A stretch of 64,000 nucleotides of DNA from Gigaspora margarita (GCA_009809945.1 WTPW01000651.1:169201-233200), one strand, 5' to 3'. Counted from the first letter of the stretch, positions 46,697 to 59,210 are shown. Notes: a model not told the origin generated them from the sequence alone. Made by a program: numbers and translations.

Positions 46697-48463
46697 TATA
46701 TATATTATATTTTTAAATTAAATATATATTTTAATAAATATTACATATTTTTATTATATATTATATTTTAATTATTGTACATTATTTACAGTATCATTTA
46801 TATTACTACATATTATTTTAACTACTTTCACACTTTGTCACATCTAATTCCATTACTATTTGTAGAAAAAAAATTAAAAAACTAACTCTATACACTTATT
46901 TTCACACACTTCACAGTTAGCTATTATCTTTGCTTCTTTGTTTTAACTATTGTTTTTGCTTCAGCTATCTCTTTTGTTTTGACTATCACCTTTGTTTCTC
47001 TCTTTTTTCTAAATATTTCTAAAAAATAGGCTAGAGCAATCTAGTATGTTCTTGCAAAGTGTTAGAGAAGTTAGTGTTTTACAAAGTGCCAGAATAAAAT
47101 AAATTAATAAAAAAAGTTTAAAAAAAGAAAACCAAAAAACAAAACATGTCAAACAAAAAAATAAATAAAGCGAAACTTTGCAAAAACTTGCGAAAACTTG
47201 TGCCAAACTAAATCATCTCTTTAAAGAAGCATTCTTGAAAATTTAGAAATTGCTAGAGAAATCAGTTGTGTTTTTGCAAAGTGTCAGAAGTCTGAGTTGG
47301 TGCACAAAGTCAAATTGGTATTCTTGCAAAGTGCCGAATAGTTGTTGGTTTTCTTGCAAAAAACTAATTTTTGTAAAGTATGAAAAAAAATTAAAAAATA
47401 AATAAATAAAAGAAAAACAAAATGAAATCAAAAAACAAAATAAATAAATCTAATCTGATCTTGAAACATCATACAAAATTTCAAAATATTTTGAAATATT
47501 TTGAAATATTTTGAAAATATAGTCCAATATGTCCTTGATATAACCCAGATTACAGATATACTGATCCAGCTTGGTTTTTCAGATCTAAAATAATTGAAGT
47601 ATTTTGAATTATTTCAAAATAAAATATTTCAAAAATATTTTTGCAAAATATTTCAAATTATATTGCAGTTCACCAAAAGTTTTCACAGGTTCGCAAGATC
47701 TTTTGAAAGATTTTGCTACTATAAAATTAAAAAATAAATAAATAAAAGAAAAACAAAATGAAAAAAGATCTAATTTATAAAAGATCTAATCTGATCTTGT
47801 AACATCATACAAAATTTCAAAATATTTTAAAATATTTCAAAAAAAAAATTATTTCAAAAATATAGTCCAATATGCTCTTGATTTGACCCAGGTTACAGAT
47901 ATACTAATCCAACTTGATTTCTTAAATTTAAAATAATTGAAAATATTTTGACTTATTTCAAAATAAAATATTTCAAAAAATATTTTTTGCAAAATATTTC
48001 GAATTATATTGCAGTTCGGCAAAAGTTTTTACAGGTTTGCAAGATCTTTCAAAAAATTTTACTACTATAAATTTGCTAATGATATTTTACCTTAATATCA
48101 TGTATATATTGAAGCATCTTTTTAACTAATTTACATAGTATAGTTTGTTAAGTATATATAGAGTTAGTAATAAGATTGCATTTAACAATTTTAATTATTT
48201 TTAAAGAAGTAAATTTTACTCTGCGAATACCAATATGTATACAATCTCTATATAAATCTACCAACTAGCGGCAATAGAGTATAGCAATAACATATGTTGA
48301 ATCAGTGCTTGGTTATTATTGCTAAAAGACTCATTAGTATAGTATTGCAATTTTTTTATTATCAATCTATTTGATTGTTACACAAAATTATACATAATAT
48401 TTTATTAGCTATATATATCATATACCGGTAAGTTGGCCCCCTGTAGTTTTACTAACTCCTAGG

Positions 48464-49520
48464 TAGAACCTATTAACAAAAGCTAAGTCATCCAAATATC
48501 AAATATTTGCAGTTATTGTTAGGCCCACTTCTTCATTAGAATAAAGTACAAGAGAAGAGAATTAGTAATTAATTGATTAGTTGTATTTATAAAAAATTAC
48601 AAGCTAATTAAAAATATTAATTAACTTATTTATTTAACAATACTGACCCATGATTTTCTATTTTGGATTAACAACTAGAGTTTATAATTCCACATTGTTC
48701 AATTTCCATGACACTATAAAACATTGTTAGGAATTTTAACAAACTTTCAAAATTATGATTATGTGCTCTAAAATTAAGTAGCCAACTTTATCTAAAAAAA
48801 AGAAAATAATATTAGCATTTTGAATAACTAAGTATTCAATTAAAATAATAATATAAGACTCTAAAAACAATACTTATTTAAAAACCCAGTATTAACTCTA
48901 CAAACTAGATTAGAAAAGAATAAAAAAGAATAAAAAAAAACTAGATAGCTCTAACAATAGAATGAAGATAGTTAGGATAGGGTAGGGCGAGTTGTAGGCC
49001 TATTTATAAAAAGAAGATGTACCTGAAAACATCTACTAAAAATTAAGGCAAAATAAAGCTTTACAAATAAAACTTAGTGTGAAGAAAGAAGAAAGTGTAA
49101 TCTGCAAACTAAAGAATTTAATAGACATGACAAAAAAGAAGGTGTTATAATAGTTATGCATGAGAGTTGGGTACATTAACACAAAAGAGATAATTATCAA
49201 ATAAAAATACATTATCTTAAAAAAAGAAGAAAGTAAAACCAGAAAGTCAATTATTGAAGAAAAAAAAAGGATGCCAAAAAGGAAGTATATGTCTGTATTG
49301 CATTCCAGATAAGTCTTAAAGAAAGCACTAGATAAATATTATTGTATAACTCCAAATTTATTACATTATCTACTAAATCCAAAAAAAGCACCAGAGGATA
49401 TAAAAATGCATCTGTAAACAGTATTGGATACTGTTATCAAAATGGAATTGGTGTTAAAAAAGATGAAGAAATAAACTCATCTGATGTATAGAAATCAGAC
49501 ATTAAATTAAATTTAGTCTA
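48464..49520 (+). pseudogene. Sel1-repeat gene relic, third part
   Basis: At about 49406-49490 the plus strand reads NASVNSIGYCYQNGIGVKKDE, a clear Sel1 unit, within otherwise interrupted sequence. It may be the same ancestral gene as the relics at 39950-43657 or a neighbour. The part from 48464 to 49300 is too decayed to read. Confidence 0.5.
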
Positions 49521-50239
49521 GATAGTTAGTGGTCTGGTACAAATCAAAGAGTTAGTTTCTTGGATTTCTTGTAGAACCCAAAAATAAGGTTGGAGAATTG
49601 TGAAAGTATAAAGTCATGTTGATTTTCTTTTTTCAGAATAAATTTTCAAAAACAATGAAGTGTTAGAAAGCTTTCTAGAATAAAACTGAAAAAACTTTGA
49701 GAACAATAAATTTTTGCATGTTCCAAATTTATAAGACAGCTATAGTTCACCAATATGATTTTTTTTAAAAATTGCACTAATTTTAACTCTAACTCTATGC
49801 TTGCCTCTATTGAATATAACTAGAATTTCTTTATTAGTAAAATGAATATTTGGTAAATTAATCTAATAAAAATATAATGACTAATTAGACACATAAAAAG
49901 TAGACATATGTCAAGCCACTTGTTCTGATTATAGAGTTTTAATATGAACAAATATAGTATTTTGATAATATAGATATTTAATAAATGTTTAATACTTATA
50001 ATATCCTTCCTCAATATTTTATTGTACTTTCTCAATAGTTAGAGAACTTCCAAATCTTTAATTATATTTTATTGCAATGTGATATTACACATATTAGAAT
50101 TATGACAAAATAGCAATATTAAATTACAATTTTGCCAATTAATTTATAATTTTATACTATAAATAAAAGTCTATATTAGCTTAATTTGTATACAACTATA
50201 TAATATACACCTTTAGTACTTCACTATAAAATAAAACTA
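49521..50239. other. AT-rich stretch without features
   Basis: No gene, terminal repeat or tandem repeat was recognised here. Confidence 0.4.
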
Positions 50240-50580
50240 CAGTCAAACCTCTATAAATGCAATGTGTACAGACAAGTCTACAACATGCATTTAGGGAGGT
50301 ATTGCATTTAGGGAGAGCCAATTAAATTGCAGCTTTAAAGATTAGATCATCAAGTTTGTATAACTTCTACTAAAAACTGTATAACCTATCTTAAATACTA
50401 ATATTTGATTGGCTACATGCATTTAGAGAGGTAGTATGATATAGAAAATTATTTGGAAGAATGTGCATTTACAAAATATAGAATGCACATTTATCACTAA
50501 TAATTTTTACAGACAAGACAAAAACATGCATTTAGAGAGGTATTGCATTTATGGAGATTGCATTTATGGAGGTCTGACTG
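50240..50580. mobile_element. 341 bp TA-flanked MITE, pogo-like ends, copy 2 (inverted)
   Basis: It has the same length and, when complemented, the same sequence order as 26147-26487. TA lies at 50238-50239 and 50581-50582. Confidence 0.85.
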
Positions 50581-50747
50581 TATAAAAATGTGCAGATCAC
50601 AAAACAATTCTGAAAACACCTATTAAAACAGAAAAAAAAGATTTATAATTATGCCAACCAACCAAATATGTGAGATTATTGATATATATCTTCAAAGGTA
50701 GCTATAAATTATACATTTTATTTTACTACTATACAACTCTATTTCTA

Positions 50748-50959
50748 GCACCATGTCCTATTATGAATAAACATACTCTTTTTTGAAATTTTAAACTCAA
50801 ATATTTTGAAAACTATCTAATCAAACTCAATAAAAATTTATTTATTTAATTTTTTAGATTTATAAGTTTAAAATTTTAATTAAGTTTGATTAGATAAATT
50901 CAAGTTATTTAAATTTAAAAATTTAAAAAAGAGGCACTTATTCATGATAGGATATGGTA
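50748..50959. mobile_element. Palindromic MITE, diverged copy of 27024-27239
   Basis: Both contain CCTATTATGAATAA, TTTTTTGAAATTTTAAACTC and an inverted second half ending TTATTCATGATAGGATA. The ends are approximate. Confidence 0.65.
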
Positions 50960-52055
50960 CTAAACTATTTATATATTTTTTTTGACAGTCTTTTTTATTA
51001 TAAGAATACTAACAAATATCAAATTACACAATATACAAATGCTATAGTAATTATTTTAACTAAATAAAGAGTACTTGGCTACTAAAATATGCTTAAACAT
51101 GACTATCTTAGTAGCATTTTCCTTCTTATAAAAACCCTGATTGTTAGAGCATACTCTTATTATTAATGAATAGCAGTTGCAAACTTAAAAAAACTATACA
51201 AAAGAGCTATGCTATAATAAAAAGTTAATAAAATACTATACAAAAGATTACTTTCACCAAAGTAATATGTATATAAAAAAGAAAAAGAAAAGAAAATACT
51301 ATGCCTGAAGGAATATTCTAGAAAGAAATTTTAATTAAGAATTCAATAATTTTATTAAAACACTTTATATATTATTTTTCATTTTTACTTGTATCTTGAT
51401 TCCAATTTGATAAGTGCATTTCCAAATTGGAAAGAGTAAATACTATAAGGAGTAAAATAAAATGAGTACTTTGTTAAAATTTTGGAAAGTCCAAAGTGAG
51501 ATAATAAGACTTGAAACAAGCATATATTCAGAAAACCTTCTTTTTTGTTGTTTTCTGTTGTTTTACTACAGAGCACTTTGTTGATAAAGAAATTTCAATT
51601 CTACCAATATTTCTTGTACAAGAGCACCATTTTTTGCCAGTTATATTGTAAAATAATGCTTTTGGTTTGCATGCTGAATATACAAAGGAGTTCCTAAAGT
51701 GAATAGTTGATTATTGTAAAAGCTATTTTTTGTATTGTTCTACTATACATTACATATAGGCAATTTTTTCAATAAAAAATTATTGTTTTTTTAGTACAAA
51801 ATTTGGTCCAAGTAATTATTGGAAACAGTTGTAAAAACTGTTAGAGTACTAAATAATTTATATGTATCAGGGATGGTAAATAATCTAAAATGACCCAAAT
51901 GACTCAAATGACAAATGACTGGTCACAGGTTATTTCAAAAACCAAATGATTCTAGAAGGTCGTTTAATATTTGTTAACTGATAATTTAATATTTTTAAAC
52001 CAATCAAAATTGGTTATTAGGCAAAAATAACTTTTATACAATATAATCAATAATT
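50960..52055. other. AT-rich stretch with a possible hAT-like end
   Basis: CAGGGATGGTAAATAATC at about 51868 resembles a hAT terminus, and an inverted AAATGACC-type motif lies near 52860-52925, but no matching outer right end or duplication was found. Nothing else is recognised. Confidence 0.3.
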
Positions 52056-52785
52056 ATAGATACATACTAAAGTTAAAATTATACTAAGTTGGGTGATGGG
52101 AAACAGTATATATATTCCATTAAGTATAATAACTAAAGAAATAATGAAGTCAGAAAGAAAAATTGACAAAAAGAAAATGATAATATTTACACACAAGTTT
52201 TGCGAAAAATTGTACAAAAAGATATAGGTACCAAGCAGAATAGTGGTAAAGAATATAGAGGAAAAAGAAGATATGAGAAGTAGAAACTTAAGTATATCTA
52301 CTCAGATAGAGCATGGGAAGGGTCATTCAACAAAAGCAAAAATATGGTTTAATAGATGGAAGTACACTTTCACTAAATATAACAAAATAAACTAGCTTTA
52401 GCCTTAAATAGATGTTTGTAGTATCATGTAATTATATATGTATCCTATGAATTATTAATAATAAACAGAAGAGAGATCAGATCTCGCTTTAAAAAAAAAA
52501 TTATACTAAGTTAATCAACCTTTATGCCTTAAGTAAATTTGTTCAAAAGAACAAATTGCATAAATTTTAAGAATTTTATATAATTTAAATAACTTTTTAT
52601 TAAGCTATTTTTGTGTTTTACATTTATATAAAAATTTTAAATTTTTTTAAGTAAATGTAAAATGTCAAAATGGCTTAATAAAAAGTTATCTAAATTATTT
52701 AAATTTTTAAAATACATGCAATTTGTCTTTCTGGACAACTTTACTTAAGATAGAATTTTGACTTTTATATGTAGCAAAGATTATT
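52056..52785. mobile_element. Family 'A' MITE carrying a retroposon
   Basis: The flanks of the retroposon join into the family 'A' order ACTAAGTTAATCAACCTTTATGCCTTAAGTAAATTTGTTC (split here by the 52091-52496 insert), with an inverted second half ending near 52785. Confidence 0.6.
52091..52496 (+). mobile_element. 406 bp retroposon with poly(A) and 16 bp target duplication
   Basis: AAAATTATACTAAGTT stands before (52075-52090) and after (52497-52512; the duplication and the A-tract share As). An AATAATAAAC signal-like motif, an inverted GAGATCAGATCTC motif and a short A-tract form the 3' end. A frame inside reads VLRKIVQKDIGTKQNSGKEY but stops soon after. This is probably a 5'-truncated transcript copied by a LINE. 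Parent gene unknown. Confidence 0.7.
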
Positions 52786-53151
52786 AATTAGTAAAATTAA
52801 AGTTTTTGGTAACTTTTTATATTAGCAACCTGACCAATAAAATTATGTTGTATACAAATAACCAAAATGATCTAATGACCCAAATGATCTGGTTATTTAT
52901 CCAAATGACTTGGTTATTTAAAGTTTAAATATTACTAGTAAAATTAAAAACTTTTATTATAATTTTAAGATTAGAATTTTGAATAGTAATAAATTCTTAT
53001 CCCTTAATATATAGGCTGTTCCAGGCAAATTTGCCAGGAAAAAAAAATTAAAATATTAAAATAAAATTTATTTAATAATATTTGAATATAAGGATTATAT
53101 TTTAGTAAAATTTAATTTTATATTATAAGAAAAAAAGTATAAGTTGCTTAT

Positions 53152-53188
<37 letters not shown>

Positions 53189-53579
53189 AAAATGCCATAG
53201 TTGAAACTTTATTTAAGTAAAAACAAAAAGGTTTACATTTAAAGATTTCAGAACTACATTTGTGTTATTGTAAAACAGGCACCCAATATGACATTATACC
53301 TCCTATTTTTTATAAATGCTATAATTAATTATTACAGATTAATTGAATAGCTAGAATAGGTTAGAGGAAGCCTAAAGTATATGCCGTGGCATTAGTGTAT
53401 ACAGTTTGTTCGAGGAAAACCTTGTAGAAACCATTTTTCTATAAAGGAAGAAAAATCTATATGAGATATATTTGATGAGGGTGTAGTTGTTGTATAGGAT
53501 ATATTTGGAAAGAAAATTTCTTTTTTTTCATTTTTGAGGTAATATTGCGAGCATGTTCCCATTGATGTTGAAAGATATT

Positions 53580-55215
53580 TCATGAGGCCCAAATAATATC
53601 TTGAAACCAATCCAGAAAATTATCAGACAATGTAATAAGGAATAATTTAGTTTGTTTTGCAAAAAGTAATTTAATATTTTCAAAAATATTAGAGGAATAA
53701 ATTCCAATAATATAGTATGGAATAAGATTATATTGTGGACTAGATGTATTAAGTGTAGAGTAAAGGAGAATATTGAGTATTGTAGTTGGAGATACAGTAG
53801 TAATTTTGAGAGAAGTAAGTGTATTAGTAATTATACAAATTATAGATTGCTGAATATTATTGTTATTGTTTGGGCAAAGAAGTAAGTGTAAAGTATCTTC
53901 AGTATTTGGGCAGCGAGAACATTTTGATGTAGAATGTAGGTAAGGATAGCAAATATAAAGATTTTCCATGGTTGGAAGATTATTAGTTAAAATTTTAATT
54001 CTAAAAGAGTATTTAGAGTGATTGTGTTCAAGTGTGTTTAGGATATCAAAACATAATATCCAATTGATTTCAGTTATGTTTTTAAATATTTTAAGAGTAG
54101 ACCAGGAATATAGTTCTTGTATAGTATATATATTTTTAATAAAAGTTCGTATTTTAAAGGAAATAAGATGATTTTACCATAGAAAATAGGTTGGGAGATT
54201 TAAAAAATTATGGGTAATTTTAAATATTGGTTTGCTAGTTTCATGTTTTGCAAGTAAGTCTGCTTGGTTATGAAGGAAGTTAGTATGTGATTTGATTTTG
54301 TGTAGAGTGAATAAAATGTTTTTAATAGAATTGATTTGATTAATAATAGATATAATATCCCAATTTTTGTTTTGTATAGGTTTATAGAAGTGTGTTTGTT
54401 TTAGGTTTTTGATTGCAGTATTGTTATCTAGATGAATATTTATATGGGTATTATTAGGAGTTGCAAGAAGAAGAGAAATAATTGCCTCAAGTTCAGTACG
54501 TGTTGTATTGGGATATGAGGTAGTAGCTGCATTAAATTTAATAGAAGCATTGTTTTCACAAATCCAGCCAATACCAGATTTAATATCTGATGATTGTAAA
54601 TTTTGTATTGAGGCATCAGTATAGAAATGAAGTTCTTGTGAAGTAAGATTTTGAATAAGTGATAGAAAATTAGTGAGTTGATGTTAATAGGTAATATTAT
54701 TGATTAAATGGTATATAAGTTGTATTTCTTGTGTAGGAATATAAATTTTGTGGTATGGATTGAGAAGGAGAAGTTGTAGTATTTGTAAGGTTATAAATAT
54801 GGATTAGGGCAAGAATTTCTTTGTAATCTATTTGAATATATGTTGGATTGCTAGATTTGTTAATTTGATTGTAGGGAAGATTAAAAGAGAAAAAGGTATT
54901 TGAAGGTGAAGAGATATTAGGTAGAAGTTGTATGTAGCCTGAATCTGAAGAATTTATTTTATATGTTGCAGTTTTTGATAGAGAAGTTTGATATGATAGA
55001 TAAAGATTATTGTTAGAGATATAGTGTATTTGTATAAGTGAAAAAGAATCAGAGGTTATTAAAGGAGAAAGAAAATAAGTTGTATTAATAAAAGAGTTAA
55101 TCAAGGATAGGCTAAGATGAGGCCAGGTAGTTACAATTGTGTTATCTTGTATAAAGTAGAGAATGTTAGAGAACCATGAAGGTTGACGACCTTTAGTAGG
55201 TTTATTAGTGTGCAA
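53580..55215 (-). pseudogene. LINE 2 RNase H and C-terminal zinc region
   Basis: At about 54290-54640 the minus strand reads LHFYTDASIQ, TRTELEAII, NIHLDNNTAI and SHTNFLHNQADLLAK, supplying the D, E, D, D set of RNase H1. The segment 53580-53969 contains CSRCPNTEDTLHLLLC, a CxxC...H...C zinc motif. The segment 54697-55215 is the connecting region. Stops near 54680 and 54170 interrupt it; the second falls after FLW in a region otherwise similar to other fungal LINEs. Confidence 0.8.
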
Positions 55216-55518
55216 ATAAATATTATTTCATGGTAGAATATAATTAATGTTTGCAGTTGTAATTTGTTCAATAAATAGTAACTGATTATTTCTCAAACTA
55301 TTAATTATAGAGGTTTGTGGATTTGAGGGAAGTATATCATAAATTAGATGTATTTTAGAAAAGAAATCTGAATGATAAGAATTAAGGGAAAGGTCTGATA
55401 ATGTAATATTATTTTTGGCTAATTGTGAGAGTTGAAAGATGAATGTAAAGTTTTTAGTTTTACGACTATGAGTAGTAAGTAAATTTTGGGTAAGGTTCAG
55501 TAACCATACTTTGGTGAG

Positions 55519-57140
55519 CTATGATTTAATACGGATAATAGCAATATTTTTAAGAGTTGAACTAGAGTTAAAAATACGTTCAATATTAGCAGAACTTGTT
55601 TTTTGAATTAAATTGTTAAGGGTTGGTAAATTGAATGTTATAGGATTAGTAAGAACTATATTGTTAGTGTTTTTGGCAAGAGAAAGCATTTTTTTGGTTT
55701 GGATAGTAAAGAGACGAGATAATTTGGTTTGGAGATTATTGTGAATAATACATACTTGTAGAAGATATTCAATAGAGGGTTGAAGTATAAGATTAAAAAG
55801 TAATGAGATTTGTAAGAGTATAAGTTTTTTGTATTTTATTAGATGGATAAAGTTTTCAATTTTGTTAACAATTGCATCAAATGTTGGTTTGGTTGAACCA
55901 TTTCCATCAAAGTAAATACCTAAGTATCTAATAATATCATTAGAATTCCTAGGTAAGATGGGTTGATTATTGAATAGAAGAGGAGTTGTTTGTGATTTGT
56001 GGGATTTAGGTTGAATATGAAGTAAATCAGATTTTGCAGTGTTGACTTCTATATTGTTAATTTTATAGAGTTCAGAAGTGTCATTGAGAATATTTTGCAT
56101 AGTTTCAGAGCTTTCACAAAGCCATGTTGTATCATCCATATAAGCTAATNGTNGAATTNAAGTNCTAGTAGTAGTAGNATTGGTAATTATNTNAAGAGGG
56201 GATTGTGCTGCAATTTTAAGTAGATGGTTTTGATATTTTTGATGGATAAAGGTAAGAATTGGATCATAGTAAATTTTCCAAAGTAAAGGAGAGTAGGTCT
56301 CTCCTTGTTCTATTCCAGAATGGATGTTAATAGAAAAGGTAAAACCATGAGCAGTAATAATTCTTGCTTGTCTTGATGAGTGTAGTTCAGTAATTAGATT
56401 GATACCTGAACTAGGAATACCAATTCTTTTACAGGTATTTTGAAGGTGTGAGATATTGATTTTGTCAAATGCTTTGGACATATCTTGAAAAAGAATCCAA
56501 GCTTCTTTATTGTATATTTTATAGTGTTCAATAGTATTATGAAGGATTTGTATAGGGATGTGAGTAGAAGAATTTTTTGAGGTAGCAAAGTTTAGACCAG
56601 ATAGAAGATTGTTGTTAGAGATAATTTGATCAAGTCGTTTAGTAAAAATTTTGGTAAAGGTTTTTTTGAAAGGTTCAATAATAGAAATTGGACAAACTTG
56701 ATTTAGAGTAAAATCCCAATTAGATTTTTTTGGAATAAGGAAAATATTAGAGGATTTCCAATCTGTAGGAACTTTTTGAAATTGAAAGCATTTATTAAAG
56801 AATTTTTTAAAGAGTGTTTGTGCTTTGTAACTAGCATATTTGATGTGTTCATAGCAGATTTCAGAGGGACCTGCTGCTTTTTGATTTGGAAGATTGGATA
56901 AGATATCTTGCCATTCTTGATCTGTGATATCTTGAAATAGGTTATGATAGTATTCTTTATACTTAGGATGTGCTTCATAAAGATAATAGAATTCAGAGGA
57001 AGGTAGAATTGGTTGAAGGGGTTTTTCTTTGAAGTATTCAGTAAAGTGATTATGGATTGCATTAAGAATTTTATTGTGTTCTGTAAGAAGTGAATCTTCA
57101 ATAGATAGTCTATCGATATGTATATTATTGTATTTTTCAA
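55519..57140 (-). pseudogene. LINE 2 reverse transcriptase region
   Basis: The segment 55519-56481 carries MSKAFDKINISHLQ (motif A aspartate), SGIEQGETYSPLLWKIYYDP and LAYMDDTTWLCES with an intact YMDD-type block. The segment 56703-57140 holds the finger part. Overlapping frames show at least two frame changes. Single Ns lie at about 56150-56192 next to the YMDD block. Confidence 0.82.
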
Positions 57141-57170
57141 GGATTTTTTTATAAAAAAATTTGGGGGTTT

Positions 57171-57640
57171 CTAAAAAGGATTGGTTACAGTTTTCAATTT
57201 TTTGTTGAATTTCTTTGTAGATAGTTTGTTGTTGGATTTTAAGAGCAGTCTTGATTTGCTGAAATTCTTCTTTAATTTGTGATGAAGTAGGTATTGGTAG
57301 TTGAAGTAAGCAGTCAGTATATTGTAATATATATTTTTCACAGAGTGAAGGAAGTTAGAGGAGGAAATATGGTGTTTGAGATATTGAATTTCTTTAAATT
57401 TATAAAAGAGAGGAGTTTGTTTTAATGAAGAAGTTTCTTTAATTTCTTTAATAGTATTAATTTTTTGAAAGGGAATATGTTTGGTAGAAGCTTTAATTAG
57501 AGTTTTTTGAAGTTTATTCCAGAATTTGTTGAGCTGGTTTTGGTTAGTAATTTGATCTATTTGCATATGTAGTTTTTGCAAATTTTTTGTAGTTTGATTT
57601 GTATAATTTTCTAGATTTTCTCTGTACAGTTTTTCCAAAG
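57171..57640 (-). pseudogene. LINE 2 linker between endonuclease and reverse transcriptase
   Basis: A 155-codon lysine-, asparagine- and glutamine-rich, mostly helical segment (YRENLENYTNQTTKNLQKL). It has no catalytic motif and its position fits the usual linker. Confidence 0.6.
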
Positions 57641-57784
57641 AAATTTTTTTCTTTTATGTTGTTTGCGTGGTTTGGGTTTGTTGATTATAACAGATAGTTC
57701 TAGTGTGATAGTATTGTGATCTGATTCAAAGATATTGTTTGGAAGAATGTCTATATAATCTATATTTGTAATACTCAGATTAGT

Positions 57785-58655
57785 TCAGATCTGGTCTATT
57801 CTGCTCTGAATATTGGAGCGTTGGAATGTGAAATTTTGAGTGTTAGGAAAGAAAAAATGGTAGATATCTTTATATTGGTGACTAATAAGAAATTTAATAA
57901 GTTGAGTTTCAGGAACTGAGGTCTTTTTAGAAGGAAATTGATCAATTCGGGGATTGGGAACACTATTAAAGTCTCCCATAATTATGTATCGATATTTAGG
58001 ATTTTGACATAATGTAATAATTTGTTCTTGTATTTCTTTTCGGAGTTGTTTTTTCTCAGTAGTGGGAATATAAATTTGAAGTAACCTGATAGGAGTATTT
58101 TTGAAATGTAGGTCAAAGCCTATTATATGGCCATTAAAATTATAAGTATGTGCAATATATTTAAAGATTTTGTTGTGAATAAAAAGTCCTACACCAGCTT
58201 GATTTGGGTTGGAAAAGGAGCTCCAAAATCTAGTATAGTTTTTGATTTTGTTATTTAGAAATTTCCCATCTTTTTGAGTTAAGTAAGTCTCTGAAAGACC
58301 AAAAATATCATATTGGTTTTGACTTAAGGCTTCTTCAATAAGGAGTTTTTTTGTTGATTGTAAAAGACCATTTGTATTAAGTGAAGCTATCTTTATAGGA
58401 ATAGAGATATATTCAGGTTCGATTATTATAGTTTTATTTGGTATATGTGGTGTGTTAGAGTTGTGTATAATTGCTTGAGTATTGGTTATAGAGGTTGTAT
58501 TGGTATTAAGGTTTGGAATTTTGTGTAGTTGTGAATTAGATGATGAAAAAAAGAGATTATTAGTAAAGACTGGTATTTGAAAATTATCATTGTATGATTT
58601 GAGCTCTATATTATAAAAGGTTGGTAGTTCTCCAAAAGATGAAATTATAAAGTGA
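57785..58655 (-). pseudogene. LINE 2 endonuclease region
   Basis: The minus-strand frame is open for about 870 bases, although its first ATG is at 57979. It reads IKIASLNTNGLLQ (asparagine), DIFGLSETYLT (glutamate), YIIMGDFNSVPNPRIDQ (GDFN) and SNIQSRIDQI, after which TGA stands where relatives have tryptophan. All AP-endonuclease landmarks are present. Lack of an early start codon suggests that translation normally enters from the upstream frame, or that a start was lost. Confidence 0.8.
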
Positions 58656-58661
58656 CCTGGA

Positions 58662-59210
58662 CTAAGTTTTCATATGGAAGATAAATATGTGCTTCTGTAA
58701 AAAAGTAGTCAATTTGAGGTGTGGTTTGACAGAAATTTTGATATATTGATTTGAATAAAACATAGGATAATATTCTAGTATATATTGCAAGAAGGTGCCT
58801 ACAGTTTGTGGAGAGGGTAAGGTTTGTAGTCTATAATAATAAAGAAATTTATTATAGCATGTTGTTGGGTCAAACATCTCAAAAGAGCTAAGATTGGGGT
58901 CATTATAGTTTCTATCAGTTAAAGAGTTTGTAGGAATTTCAATTTCTTCATCATTAAAGTCTTTTATAAGTATAGATTCATCATAAAATTCTGACATTGA
59001 ATAGTTGTTGAAGTTGGTATTAGTTAATAGCAAAGAGTTATTGAATGAAAGTTATACTTCAGAGGGAGATGAAGATATGATATCTGAAGTATTGTAGTTG
59101 TCTTCTATAGAAACGCTTACCGTTTTAAGCTCAGCTCTCACAGCTGTGCAGGATCCTATAGCCTGCCCTGTACGTTGGGTCTGGCTATCATAATCTTGGT
59201 CCTCTGCGTA
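58662..59210 (-). pseudogene. LINE 2 N-terminal acidic protein (ORF1 remnant)
   Basis: The minus strand reads AEDQDYDSQTQRTGQAIG from the very 5' end and, after a stop and frame change, continues with MLLTNTNFNNYSMSEFYDES up to 58662. It is acidic with no recognised domain. It overlaps the start of the endonuclease frame. Confidence 0.5.

Larger units (their letters stand above)
43660..48461. mobile_element. 4.8 kb TA-flanked fold-back element with palindromic body
   Basis: The outer ends GGGGTTAGTAAAAC and, complemented, GGAGTTAGTAAAAC are followed by TA on both sides (43658-43659 and 48462-48463). The body from about 44040 to 48070 is an imperfect palindrome centred near 46310. For example, AATGGAATTAGATGCGACAA at about 45990 is mirrored at about 46840, and GATAGCTGAAGCAAAAACAA at about 45880 at about 46940. 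No protein is encoded. Decayed relatives would look like this whether it arose as one element or as nested ones. Confidence 0.65.
53156..59210 (-). mobile_element. LINE 2: non-LTR retrotransposon with poly(A) and 11 bp target duplication
   Basis: TGCTTATAAAC stands at 53145-53155 and 59211-59221. A T29 run at 53156-53184 is the poly(A) tail on the minus strand, preceded by AATAAAG. Domains in order are a short acidic N-terminal protein, endonuclease, reverse transcriptase, RNase H and a zinc motif. Two adenine-rich duplicates and a long tail suggest a younger copy than LINE 1, although several stops and frame changes are present. The 5' end starts inside an open frame, so it is probably 5'-truncated. 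Confidence 0.92.

Noticed and set aside
44040-48070. CRISPR-like array from the regularly spaced repeats
   Set aside because: Repeat units are hundreds of bases long and diverged, with no short spacers, in a eukaryotic palindrome.
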